Shown: piece after piece, positions 26,824 to 35,277 of the stretch
How the letters are laid out: the number at the start of each line of letters is the position of its first letter
How positions within the stretch are numbered: the stretch's first letter is position 1
Assembly: GCA_038521625.1 (NCBI GenBank)
Contig: JBCBKP010000010.1
Span: 1 to 64,000 of the forward strand
Length of the DNA stretch: 64,000 bases
Direction: 5' to 3'
DNA from: JBCBKP01 sp038521625
GTDB taxonomy: Bacteria > Planctomycetota > Phycisphaerae > Phycisphaerales > UBA1924
Position numbers and translations under genes: made by a program
Notes under the pieces: generated by a model
What the model was told of the DNA's origin: nothing
Seen by the model: only the letters and a program-made list of their open reading frames with translations
Databases searched by the model: none

Positions 26824-27627
26824 TCACGGCTCGAGGCCGGTCGCGGGAGCCGTCTCCGCGCCCTCGTCCGGCGGCTCGTCCGGCGACCGGAGATCTATCA
26901 ATTCCCGAACGATCATCGCCGGGGCCAGCAATACGAGGAAGATCGCGAAGACGCGTTTGAGGGTCGCGTGGTCGAACTTCGACGCCAGACGCTGTCCGCC
27001 GAGGGCCCCGGCGGCTCCGAGCGCGGCGAAGAGGGCGACGGTGGTGAGATCGATCTCGCCGATCTGGTCTGAGAACACGAGCGCGATCGTGCATTGCAGG
27101 GCGATCAGGGCGAGGCTGGTGCCGGTGGCCCGGTGCATCTCCAGCCCGCCGATCAGCACCAGCGCGGGCACGATCATGAACCCGCCGCCGACCCCGAGCA
27201 GGCCCGTCGCGAGCCCGACGCCGAGACCGGCGAGGATGAACCAGATCGCCGCCTTGGGCTTGCGGGAGACCTCCGACGTCCGACGGCCCATCCGTTGGGC
27301 CGCAACGAGCATGAGGACGCCGAGGCCCATCAGCTGGACCGGCCCGGGCAGGAGCGGGGCCAGCAGCGCCGAGCCGACCGCGGCGCCGATCGCGCTGGCG
27401 GGCGCGAAACGGATGACCCCGTTCCAGTCGACCTGTCCCCGATGGGCGCGGTTGATGGCGCCGGTGAGCGCGATGAAGCCGACGATGGCGAGCGACTCGG
27501 CGATCGCCGCCTTTTCCTCGTGGCCTACGAGGTAGACGAGCAGCGGCACTGTCAGGATCGATCCGCCCGAGCCGAGGACGCCGAGCGTCACGCCGACGAT
27601 GATCGCGCCGATCGCCGCGGCGATCAT
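26824..27627 (-). CDS. TauE/SafE family anion exporter (probable sulfite exporter)
   Basis: 267 residues, about eight transmembrane helices in two related halves. Each half begins with the family's glycine-rich motif: LGVLGSGGSILTVPLLVYLV near residue 15 and TGLLGVGGGFMIVPALVLIG near residue 140. TauE/SafE members export sulfite or organosulfonates. Here the substrate is inferred from the two upstream genes, a cysteine desulfurase and a persulfide dioxygenase-like protein, which would generate sulfite. The ATG at 27627 is 25 bp after the preceding stop. The open frame extends upstream but the hydrophobic core starts at this methionine. Confidence 0.88.
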   Translation of the reverse strand: MIAAAIGAIIVGVTLGVLGSGGSILTVPLLVYLVGHEEKAAIAESLAIVGFIALTGAINRAHRGQVDWNGVIRFAPASAIGAAVGSALLAPLLPGPVQLMGLGVLMLVAAQRMGRRTSEVSRKPKAAIWFILAGLGVGLATGLLGVGGGFMIVPALVLIGGLEMHRATGTSLALIALQCTIALVFSDQIGEIDLTTVALFAALGAAGALGGQRLASKFDHATLKRVFAIFLVLLAPAMIVRELIDLRSPDEPPDEGAETAPATGLEP

Positions 27628-27652
27628 GCGCGGGCCCTCAGCGCGGCGTGGT

Positions 27653-29044
27653 TCACTTCTCGATCTCGCCGCCCGCGGCCTTCCAGCCCTCGAAGCCACC
27701 CATGACGTTGACGACCTCGCGTCCTGTCATCCGGCTGATGAACGCGGCGGACCGCGCCGATCGCCGGCCGGTCTTGCAGATCAGGTGGAGCGGGCCGCCC
27801 TCCGGGAGCTCGTCGAGGCGATCGATGAGTTGGACGTGCGCGATGCAAGGCGTGCCGGGGCGGTGGCCCTCGTCGTGCTCGCTGAGCTTGCGAACGTCGA
27901 GCACGACGGCGTCGGGACTGGCGATGAGATCCGCCGACGTGATCTCGCCGATCCGCCCGGGCAGTTCGGCGGGCAGGTCGGCCGGCTCGACGAATCCCCC
28001 GAAGCCATCGATGCCGACTCGGACGAGGCGCCGCGCGGCCTCGGCGGACTGCGGTGGGTTCCCAATGAAGAACACCCGCTGCTCGGGGCGGATCATGCTG
28101 CCCATACTGGTCGTGAAGATCTCGTCCAGCGGCGCGCTGAGCGATCCCGGGCGGTGACCCGAGCGGAACTCTGGCCACGGCCGGAGATCGACGACGACGG
28201 CATCCGCCACATCGCCCGCGGGAAGGGCGTCGTAGGCGATCAGAGGCGGGATCGGTGTGGAGCCGAGGATCGGCGGACCGTCGATGCTGATCCGCTTCAT
28301 TCGCGCGAAGTACGACGGCGGGTCAGGCTGGCCGCTGAGGACATTCTCGACGAACTCGCCCTCGCTCGCGGCGCTCTTGAGCATCGTGTTGAAGCGGCGC
28401 TCGTAGCCGATGGTGGACTGGGGCACCGCGGCCATGTCCTTGCCGCAGGCGCTGCCGGCGCCGTGGCCCGGCCAGAGCTGGAGATGGTCGTCGAGGCCCA
28501 GCAGCCAGTTGACGCTCTTGTGCAGCTCCGCGGCGGCCGGCCGCATGGTGTCCAGGCCGCCGGCGACCTTCTCGAGCAGGTCGGGGCGTCCGACGTCACC
28601 GACGAAAACGCAGTCGCCGGTCAGCACCCCCATCGCCTCGCCGGCCGAGGCGCTGCGGACCTTGAAGCACAGATGTTCGGGCGTGTGACCCGGCGTGTGA
28701 TGCGCGACGAGGCTCACGCCGCCGAGCCGGATCTCGTCCCCGTCCCGGAGCGCGACCGCGTCGAAGCCCGCGGCCCACTTCGGGGTCCAGTCCGGGCCGC
28801 CCTCGGCGCTGTAGTGCGCGCGGGCCCCGGTTCGCGCCGCGAGCTCTGGCACGGCCGTCACGAAGTCGGCGTGGGCGTGCGTGTCGACGGCGGCGACGAT
28901 CTTGAGCTTCTGGAGGGCCGCGGCGTCGAGGTACTGCTCGATATCGCGTAGCCCGTCGACCACGATCGCCTCGCCCGAGCCCGGGCAGCCGATGAGGTAC
29001 GACGCCTGCGCGAGATCGTCGTCGTAGAACATGCGAAAGAACAC
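27653..29044 (-). CDS. MBL-fold hydrolase with two rhodanese domains (persulfide dioxygenase-like)
   Basis: 463 residues. The N-terminal metallo-beta-lactamase domain has His56, His58 and Asp60 in DTHAHADF, then AHHTPGHTPEHLCF and LTGDCVFVGDVGRPDL, as in ETHE1-type persulfide dioxygenases, which oxidise glutathione persulfide to sulfite. Two rhodanese domains follow. The first (about 265-365) has FIGNPPQ where the active-site loop should be, so it lacks cysteine. The second has the active loop ICKTGRRSARS with Cys at about 423. The start is GTG at 29044, with AAGGAGGT 6 bases upstream. It is the middle gene of the sulfur operon, 38 bp after the cysteine desulfurase. Confidence 0.9.
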   Translation of the reverse strand: MFFRMFYDDDLAQASYLIGCPGSGEAIVVDGLRDIEQYLDAAALQKLKIVAAVDTHAHADFVTAVPELAARTGARAHYSAEGGPDWTPKWAAGFDAVALRDGDEIRLGGVSLVAHHTPGHTPEHLCFKVRSASAGEAMGVLTGDCVFVGDVGRPDLLEKVAGGLDTMRPAAAELHKSVNWLLGLDDHLQLWPGHGAGSACGKDMAAVPQSTIGYERRFNTMLKSAASEGEFVENVLSGQPDPPSYFARMKRISIDGPPILGSTPIPPLIAYDALPAGDVADAVVVDLRPWPEFRSGHRPGSLSAPLDEIFTTSMGSMIRPEQRVFFIGNPPQSAEAARRLVRVGIDGFGGFVEPADLPAELPGRIGEITSADLIASPDAVVLDVRKLSEHDEGHRPGTPCIAHVQLIDRLDELPEGGPLHLICKTGRRSARSAAFISRMTGREVVNVMGGFEGWKAAGGEIEK

Positions 29045-29082
29045 GCGGTGACCTCCTTGCCGCTCTCGGCGCCCGTCGGAGG

Positions 29083-30315
29083 CTAGCGCCCGGCGAGGAC
29101 CGCCTCCTCGGCGAGCGACTTCGCGGCCGCGAGGAATCGGTCGACGTCGTCGTCCGACGTGTAACAGCCCGGGCTGACGCGGACCCCGCCCGCCTCGGCG
29201 GCGCGATCACGCTCCTGACCGGTGCCGATGTGCTGATGGAGCAGCGGCGCGCAGTGCGTGCCGCCGCGGACGCAGACGTCGAAGCGGCTGTCCATCTCGC
29301 ACCCGACCTCGCGGGCATCGCGTCCGGCGATATTGAACAGGACCACGGGCGTCCGAGGATCGCCGGAGGTCGGCCCGTAGATCGTGACGCCTTCGAGCGC
29401 GGAGAGCGCTTGCATGATGCGCCCGGTGTGGCGTGCCTCCACCACGTGACGCGCTGCCGGCGCCGATTCCAGCGCCGCCGCGAGACCGGCGAACCCCACC
29501 GCGTTCGAGGTCCCGGCCTCCAGCGCGTCGGGGAGGACGTTCGGCATCTCGAGCCCCTCGGCCCGCGCGCCCGTGCCGCCGCGCCGCTGGCAGAACAGGC
29601 GGCCTTCCTCGCCGTCCTCGAAGGCGCGCGGCCCCACGTAGAGCGCCCCCGTCGCGGTCGGCCCGAGAAGCCCCTTGTGGCCCGCGATCGCGAGCAGGTC
29701 GATCGCCTCGGCTTCGACGTCGACCGGCATGTGACCGACCGTCTGGGCGGCGTCCACGAAGAACAGCGCCCGCGGGTTCGCGGCGCGCAGACGCCGACCG
29801 ATCTCCGCGACCGGCTGGATCGTGCCCATCGCGTTCGAGGCGTGCGTCACGCAGACCAGGACGGTGCAATCGGTCACGTGCGAGATGAGCTCTTTGGGAT
29901 CGACGAGGCCACGCCCGTCGGTCGGGACGATGCGCAGATCGATCTCGCCCTGGGTCTGGTAGCAGTGCAGCGTGCGCAAGACGGCGTTGTGCTCGGCCAC
30001 GGTGGTGATGACGCTCGGCTTCATCTCGCCGCAGGACCGCAGCGTTCCCCTGAGCACGCCGTGCAGCGCGAGGTTGACCGAATCGGTGCAGCCGCCCGTC
30101 ATGACGACGCGGTTCGGGCAGGGCGATTTCAGCATCGACCCGAGCGACTCGCGGACCGACTCGATCGGCTCGGCCGCGGCACGGGCGAGCGCGTGACCGC
30201 CGCGGCCCGGGTTGCCCGCCGACGAGGCCAAGAACTCGGACATCGCGCGACCGACCTCGGCCGGCTTGGGCCAGCTGGTCGCGGCGTTGTCCAGATACAC
30301 AGATCCCCCTGGCAC
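29083..30315 (-). CDS. Cysteine desulfurase family protein (class V aminotransferase fold)
   Basis: 410 residues. It opens with VYLDNAATSWPKP, the SufS/NifS-like signature. The PLP lysine is Lys214 in AIAGHKGLLGPTATG. GGTGARAEGLEMPNVLPDALEAGTSN matches the subgroup that includes am_tr_V_EF2568 proteins, and the cysteine loop near the C-terminus reads CVRGGTHCAP. Expected role: PLP-dependent removal of sulfur from cysteine (or a related thiol), forming an enzyme persulfide. Start choice is uncertain: GTG at 30315, which is nearly leaderless from TACAAT, or GTG at 30300 directly after AGGGGGA. First gene of the sulfur operon. Confidence 0.85.
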   Translation of the reverse strand: MPGGSVYLDNAATSWPKPAEVGRAMSEFLASSAGNPGRGGHALARAAAEPIESVRESLGSMLKSPCPNRVVMTGGCTDSVNLALHGVLRGTLRSCGEMKPSVITTVAEHNAVLRTLHCYQTQGEIDLRIVPTDGRGLVDPKELISHVTDCTVLVCVTHASNAMGTIQPVAEIGRRLRAANPRALFFVDAAQTVGHMPVDVEAEAIDLLAIAGHKGLLGPTATGALYVGPRAFEDGEEGRLFCQRRGGTGARAEGLEMPNVLPDALEAGTSNAVGFAGLAAALESAPAARHVVEARHTGRIMQALSALEGVTIYGPTSGDPRTPVVLFNIAGRDAREVGCEMDSRFDVCVRGGTHCAPLLHQHIGTGQERDRAAEAGGVRVSPGCYTSDDDVDRFLAAAKSLAEEAVLAGR

Positions 30316-30324
30316 GGCGGGCCT

Positions 30325-30330
30325 ATTGTA
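30325..30330 (-). promoter_or_regulatory. Candidate -10 of the sulfur operon
   Basis: TACAAT on the minus strand, one mismatch to TATAAT. TCGACC, 17 bases upstream, matches 4 of 6 to TTGACA. RNA would start near 30318, only a few bases before the GTG at 30315. Confidence 0.5.
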
Positions 30331-30338
30331 TCGATACA
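30327..30338. promoter_or_regulatory. Perfect 12-bp palindrome TGTATCGATACA, candidate operator
   Basis: An AT-rich perfect palindrome in GC-rich surroundings, overlapping four bases of the predicted -10 of the sulfur operon. The position suits a repressor that blocks RNA polymerase. Symmetry is compatible with a homodimeric winged-helix regulator such as GntR or Rrf2 type; the family is a guess. Confidence 0.5.
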
Positions 30339-30399
30339 GCCGGGACGGGTCGAGGATCAGCGGCTCGGGGGGCAGCCGCTGGCGGATTCTCAGACCAGA

Positions 30400-31725
30400 T
30401 CAGCCGCCGGCGCTCGAGACCGTCTCGGGCGGGGCGACGTAATCCGCGTCGAGCTCCTCCATGATCGCGTCCGAGGCGGGGCGCTCCTTTTGCAGCCGCT
30501 CGGCGACACGCTCGTTCGACCGCATGACGCGGAGGACGTTCTCGCCCAGCAGCGCCCGGACCTCCCGGTCGCTCCAGCCGCGGCGGAGCATCTCGGCGAT
30601 GAGATCGGGGTATGTCGAGACGTCCTCGAGTCCGACGGGCAGCGAGCTGATGCCGTCGTAGTCGCCGCCGATTCCGACGTGCTCGATGCCGGCGATTTCC
30701 TTCACATGCTCGATGTGGTCGGCGACGTCCGAGATCGTCGCGCTCGGCGTTGGGTTCTCGTCCGTCCAGGCCTCGAGGCCCGAGCGGACCGCGTCGCCGT
30801 CACCGCCGTGCAGGTCCTGCAGTCGGGCGACCTCGGCGCGCCGCGCGAGGCTATGCGCACGAACCGCGGGGCTGATGTACGAAGGCACGAAGGTGACCAT
30901 CACGAGACCGCCGTTCTCTCGCAGCCGGAGCAGCACGTCGTCGGGGACGTTCCGCGGATGATCGACGAGCCCGCGTGCCGAGGAATGACTGAAGATCACG
31001 GGCGCCTCGGCGACGTCGAGCGTGTCGTGCATCACCTCGGCCGAGACGTGCGAGAGATCGACGAGCATGCCGAGCCGGTTCATCTCGCGGATGACCTCCT
31101 CGCCGAATGGTGTCAGCCCGCCTCGGATCCGCTGGCCGGTCGCCGAATCGGCCCAGAGGGTGCCGAGGCTGTGCGTGAGCGTCATGTAGCGGGCGCCCAT
31201 CGCGTAGCACGCCCGCAGCGCGCCCAGCGAGTTGTTGATCGAGTGACCGCCCTCCATGCCGATCATCGAGGCGATCTTCCCGCGGCGGAAGGCCCGCTCC
31301 ACGTCCTCGGCGGTCAGCGCGATCTCGAGGTCGTCCGGGTACATCGCCGCGAGGCGGTGGACGACGTCCATCTGCTCCATGACCGTCTGGACGTCGCTGG
31401 GCCCGCCCCCGCGACGGCGGATCGGGATGTACACCGACCAGAACTGCCCCCCGACGCGCCCCTCACGCAGGCGGGGGATGTCGGTGTGCAACGGGTTGTC
31501 CGGGAAGTCCCGCGATCGATCGACCGAGAGGTCGAACTCGGCGACCTTATTGCTGGCGCGGCCCCGCATCTGCCAGGGCAGGTCGTTGTGGCCGTCGATC
31601 AGCGGCGTCCGGCGCATCAGCCGGACGGCCCGGTCGAGGTACTCGTCGCGATCGCCCTCTTGGGCAAGAACGGGCGAGGTCGATGACAGCGCCGCCGCCA
31701 GGGCGAGCGTGAGTCGGAGTCGCAT
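30400..31725 (-). CDS. Membrane dipeptidase (renal dipeptidase family, M19)
   Basis: 441 residues with a signal peptide (residues 1-21, ending SPVLAQ). Zinc metallopeptidase that cleaves dipeptides, probably in the periplasm. The metal-binding residues appear in LIDGHNDLPW (HxD), MIGMEGGHSI (Glu), LTHSLGTLWAD, VDLSHVS and VIFSHSSARGLVDHPRN (His), and HVGIGGDYDGI near the end, all family motifs. ATG 31725 is preceded by GGGAG and starts the signal peptide. It follows the S9 peptidase gene by 32 bp, so the two probably form an operon for degrading peptides down to amino acids. Confidence 0.92.
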   Translation of the reverse strand: MRLRLTLALAAALSSTSPVLAQEGDRDEYLDRAVRLMRRTPLIDGHNDLPWQMRGRASNKVAEFDLSVDRSRDFPDNPLHTDIPRLREGRVGGQFWSVYIPIRRRGGGPSDVQTVMEQMDVVHRLAAMYPDDLEIALTAEDVERAFRRGKIASMIGMEGGHSINNSLGALRACYAMGARYMTLTHSLGTLWADSATGQRIRGGLTPFGEEVIREMNRLGMLVDLSHVSAEVMHDTLDVAEAPVIFSHSSARGLVDHPRNVPDDVLLRLRENGGLVMVTFVPSYISPAVRAHSLARRAEVARLQDLHGGDGDAVRSGLEAWTDENPTPSATISDVADHIEHVKEIAGIEHVGIGGDYDGISSLPVGLEDVSTYPDLIAEMLRRGWSDREVRALLGENVLRVMRSNERVAERLQKERPASDAIMEELDADYVAPPETVSSAGG

Positions 31726-31757
31726 GCGTGTCTCCCGCGGTCTGGCCCGCTCGGTGC

Positions 31758-34229
31758 TCAGTCTTCTTCGCCGGCCTCGTAGCGGGCGTCGCCGCCGCGG
31801 GCCTCGGCGTACTTCACGTGCTCGTCGAGCCAATCGATCATCTCGGCCAGCACGTGCATGACCGACTCGCGGGCGCGGTAGCCGTGGCTCTCGTAGGGCA
31901 GCATCACGAGTCGGACGGTCCCGCCGTGGCCCTTGATGGCGTGGTACATGCGCTCGGACTGCATCGGGAAGGTGCCCGAGTTGTTGTCGATCATGCCGTG
32001 GGTCAGGAGCACGGGCTCGTTGATCTCGTCGGCGTGCATGAACGGGCTGAGCTCGAAGTAGACGTCCGGGGCCTGCCAGAACGTGCGCCGCTCGCTCTGG
32101 AACCCGAACGGCGTGAGCGTGCGGTTGTAGGCCCCGCTACGGGCGATGCCGGCCCTGAACGTGTCCGAGGCGGCCAGCAGGTGCGCCGTCATGAAGGCGC
32201 CGTAGCTGTGCCCGCCCACCGCGGCGCGGTCGGCGTCGGCGACGCCCCGCTCGGCCGCGAACCGCACGGCCGCGTCGCCGGCGGCGACGATCTGCTCGAT
32301 GAACGTGTCGTTGACGGTCTCGGGGTCGTCGCCGATGACCGGCATCGTCGCGCCGTCCATGACCGCGTAGCCCTGCGTCAGGAAGAACAGGTGGCTGTAG
32401 CCGCCGATGCGCGTGAACCGGTGCGGCGAGCCGGCGATCTGGCCGGCGGTGCGGGCGTCGTTGAACTCACGCGGGTAGGCCCAGACCACGAGCGGCAGCT
32501 CCTGGCCCTCGCGGTAGTCGGGCGGGAGGTAAAGGGTCGCCGAGAGCGTGACGTCGTCGCCGCGGTCGTAGGTGACCAGCTCCTTCTTGATCCCGGTCAG
32601 CTGCGGGTGCGGGTTGGGGAAGTCGGTGATCTGCTCCCGGGTGCCCCGCGCGAGATCGCGGACGTAGTAGTTCGGGGGCGTGGTCGTCGTCTCGTAGCTG
32701 GTCAGGACGCGCATGCCCGGCAGCAGATCGACGACGGTCTCGTAGTTGTCGCCGGCGTTCCGCCAGAGCTCGGTCTTGTCGAAGCTCTGAAGGCTCATCT
32801 TGTGCAGGAACGGGCGGTCGCCCTTCGGCGTGGCGCCGCGGCCCCGCATGAAGATCGAGTCGCCGTCCACGAGGGCCACGCGCCGTCCGAACTCGTTGCG
32901 CGTGGTGACCGGCGTACCGGGGTCCGCGTAGCGGTCCTGGATGTTGCGTTCCTCGACGAGCCGCGGCTCGGCGCGGGTCTGGCTGAAGTCCACCAGCCAC
33001 GTCCGGGCGACGCGCGAGTCGCGGTCGTACTCACGGGCCAGGGCCTGGCGGCCGCCGTCGATATATGTCACGCCGCTGAAGCGGTCCTCGAGCTTGACGA
33101 ACTGCTTGGGCTGGCCCGTGAACGGCGCGTTCAGCGTCATGACCTTGTCGCGGTGCTCGGCCTCGGCCTTCGGGTCACCGCCATCGAGCGCCTCCACCCA
33201 GACGAGCGAGGCGGGCGCGTTGGCCTGCCAGGAGATCGAGCGCCGGCCGGTCGGCACGCCGCCGATCGGGACGGTGTCCTGCAGCGGCAGGTCGGCGATC
33301 TCGGCGACCATATCGCCGTCGATGGTCCAGACCTCGGTCGTCTCGGGGAACGACCACAGAGGCACCAGGTACGAGTACGGGCGGTTGATCCGGTTGACGA
33401 GCAGGTACTCGCCGTCGGGCGAGGGCGTGACCGAGCCGTAGACGGCCGGATCGCCGACCTTCTTCTCACGCCGGGTCTTGGTGTCGATGACCGCGATCTG
33501 GCTGGTCATGAGCCAGTCGAACATCGCCTCGTCGTGCTCGTCCTCGAGCAGGTCCTGGTACGTCCGCACGGGCGACGTGCGGCCCGCGCTCTCCTGCGAC
33601 ACCGGGCCGGTCGGGACGACCGATCGCTCGGGCATGTCGTCGCGGCGGTCGGGGACGAGGTGCGCGACGATACGCCGGTTGTCCGGCAGCCAGTCGATCC
33701 CGCCGGCGGCGAGGTTGACATCCCACCCGGTGATCGAGCGGACACGCCCGGTCTCGGAATCGCCGATGTAGAGCTGGACGCCGTCGCTGCGGGTCGCGGT
33801 GAAGGCGAACTTGCTGCCGTCGGGCGACCACGACGGGTAGCCGATGCCGGTCCCGGCCGGCGTGCGGACCTCGGTCTGCTCACCCGACTCGAGGTTCTGG
33901 AGCGTCAGCCCGACGTACCGGCGCGGGCCGTGCGGGCCGTTGTTCTGCGGGTCGAGGCGCCGCCCGGCGAGCCGCTCCATCGGGCGGGCCATCTCGGCGA
34001 TCGGCGGCAGGCTCTCGCGCTCCACGAGGATGATCGTCGTGCCGTCCGGGCTCACGCTGACCGCGGGCGTCGGCGGCGCGTCGAGGATGTCGACGATCTC
34101 GCGCGGCGGGAGGCGATAGCCGCTGTCACGCGGATCGTCCTGTGCGAGCGCGGCGGAGGGTGCGGCCAGCGTGGCGGCGAGGGCGAGCGCTGCGGCGGCG
34201 GAAAGCGAACGGCTCCGGATCGTCGGCAT
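31758..34229 (-). CDS. Secreted S9 family serine peptidase (glutamyl endopeptidase-like, S9D)
   Basis: 823 residues. Signal peptide 1-29 (ending AALAQ). An N-terminal beta-propeller of about 500 residues (VSVSPDGTTIIL, PSWSPDGSKFAFTATRSDG) gates a C-terminal alpha/beta hydrolase. Catalytic residues are Ser675 in GGHSYGAFMTA, Asp748 in THGMIDNNSGTF and His782 in PYESHGYRA. This matches prolyl-oligopeptidase-type enzymes of the plastid glutamyl endopeptidase group, which cut peptides after Glu/Asp; specificity is inferred. The ATG at 34229 has GGGAG 8 bases upstream. A TAGGCT element 35 bp upstream may be its -10. Confidence 0.92.
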   Translation of the reverse strand: MPTIRSRSLSAAAALALAATLAAPSAALAQDDPRDSGYRLPPREIVDILDAPPTPAVSVSPDGTTIILVERESLPPIAEMARPMERLAGRRLDPQNNGPHGPRRYVGLTLQNLESGEQTEVRTPAGTGIGYPSWSPDGSKFAFTATRSDGVQLYIGDSETGRVRSITGWDVNLAAGGIDWLPDNRRIVAHLVPDRRDDMPERSVVPTGPVSQESAGRTSPVRTYQDLLEDEHDEAMFDWLMTSQIAVIDTKTRREKKVGDPAVYGSVTPSPDGEYLLVNRINRPYSYLVPLWSFPETTEVWTIDGDMVAEIADLPLQDTVPIGGVPTGRRSISWQANAPASLVWVEALDGGDPKAEAEHRDKVMTLNAPFTGQPKQFVKLEDRFSGVTYIDGGRQALAREYDRDSRVARTWLVDFSQTRAEPRLVEERNIQDRYADPGTPVTTRNEFGRRVALVDGDSIFMRGRGATPKGDRPFLHKMSLQSFDKTELWRNAGDNYETVVDLLPGMRVLTSYETTTTPPNYYVRDLARGTREQITDFPNPHPQLTGIKKELVTYDRGDDVTLSATLYLPPDYREGQELPLVVWAYPREFNDARTAGQIAGSPHRFTRIGGYSHLFFLTQGYAVMDGATMPVIGDDPETVNDTFIEQIVAAGDAAVRFAAERGVADADRAAVGGHSYGAFMTAHLLAASDTFRAGIARSGAYNRTLTPFGFQSERRTFWQAPDVYFELSPFMHADEINEPVLLTHGMIDNNSGTFPMQSERMYHAIKGHGGTVRLVMLPYESHGYRARESVMHVLAEMIDWLDEHVKYAEARGGDARYEAGEED

Positions 34230-34263
34230 GTGTGGTCTCCCGTGAGGTATCCCGAGGATGCGG

Positions 34264-34270
34264 TAGCCTA
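34264..34270. promoter_or_regulatory. Symmetric TAGCCTA element, candidate shared -10 of divergent genes
   Basis: Read on the plus strand it gives TAGCCT, and on the minus strand TAGGCT. It sits in the 91-bp gap between the S9 peptidase (minus) and nitrilase (plus) genes, 34 bp from the former start and 50 bp from the latter. Both genes carry ribosome sites downstream of it. Confidence 0.4.
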
Positions 34271-34320
34271 CCAGATGCCCGCGCCGCGGCGTTCCGGCGG
34301 CCCGGCACGGAGAATCGCCA

Positions 34321-35229
34321 TTGAAGACCGAAGGATCCGAAAGTCCCGAGCCCTTCGTTGTGGCCGCGGTGCAAGCCGGCTCGGTTCTCTATGAGAAGAA
34401 CGCGTGCCTGGATCGCGTGGCGAGTCTGTCGGGCGAGGCGGCCGCCCGGGGCGCCGCGCTCGTCGTGTTTCCGGAAGCGTTCGTGCCGGGCTACCCGCGG
34501 GGCGAGGGCTTCGGCATGGTCGTCGGCAGCCGCACGGAAGAGGGGCGAGCGCTCTTCGAGCGGTACCGCGGCGCGAGCGTGGTGCTCGGTGGCGAAGACG
34601 GGTCGCGGCTCGGCGAGATCGCGCGCACGAACTCGGTCTTCCTCGCGGTGGGCGTCGTCGAGCGGGACGGGGCGCCGAACTCGGGCACGCTCTACTGCTC
34701 GATCGCGTACTTCGGCCCGGACGGCTCGTATCTGGGCAAGCACCGGAAGCTGAAGCCGACGGCGAGCGAGCGCCTGGTCTGGGGCGAGGGCGACGGGTCG
34801 ACACTCACGAGTGTCCAGACCCCGGTCGGCCGGGTCGGCGGGCTGATCTGCTGGGAGAACTACATGCCGCTGGCGCGGGCGGCGATGTACGAGCACGGTC
34901 TGACCGTCTATCTCGCCCCCACCGCCGACCAGCGCGACGGCTGGCAGGCGACGATGCGGCACGTCGCGCTCGAGAGCCGCTGCTACGTCGTCGGCTGCAA
35001 TCAGTTCGTGCCCGACGACGGCTCGGGCCGAACAGGGTCGCGCGGCGGGAGCGTGATCGTCGATCCGCTCGGCGAGGTCATCGCGGGGCCGCTGTGGGAC
35101 GAGGATGGGATCCTGACTGCCGAGATCGATCCGAGCCTCGTGGTGCGGTCGCGGCTCGACTTCGACCCGATCGGCCATTACGCCAGGCGGGATGTCTTCG
35201 AGCTGCGCGTGCACCGACCACCGGAGTGA
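34321..35229 (+). CDS. Nitrilase family carbon-nitrogen hydrolase
   Basis: 302 residues from a TTG with GGAG 8 bases upstream. The Glu-Lys-Cys triad is visible: Glu52 (VVFPEAFVPGYP), Lys143 (GKHRKLKPTASE) and Cys177 (GGLICWENYMPL). The CWEN context and the LKPTASE motif place it in the nitrilase branch proper (aliphatic or aromatic nitriles to acids and ammonia), not the amidase branches, though the physiological substrate is unknown. It has no signal peptide, so it is cytoplasmic. Confidence 0.9.
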   Translation: MKTEGSESPEPFVVAAVQAGSVLYEKNACLDRVASLSGEAAARGAALVVFPEAFVPGYPRGEGFGMVVGSRTEEGRALFERYRGASVVLGGEDGSRLGEIARTNSVFLAVGVVERDGAPNSGTLYCSIAYFGPDGSYLGKHRKLKPTASERLVWGEGDGSTLTSVQTPVGRVGGLICWENYMPLARAAMYEHGLTVYLAPTADQRDGWQATMRHVALESRCYVVGCNQFVPDDGSGRTGSRGGSVIVDPLGEVIAGPLWDEDGILTAEIDPSLVVRSRLDFDPIGHYARRDVFELRVHRPPE

Positions 35230-35277
35230 TAAGTCCGCTATGCTCGCGCCTTCCGAACCCCCGCGATGGAGGAACCG

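Noticed and set aside
29230..31686. Plus-strand open frame of 818 codons
   Set aside because: Antisense to the cysteine desulfurase and dipeptidase genes; composition typical of a shadow frame.
31728..34394. Plus-strand open frame of 888 codons
   Set aside because: Antisense to the S9 peptidase, which has a signal peptide and a full catalytic triad.
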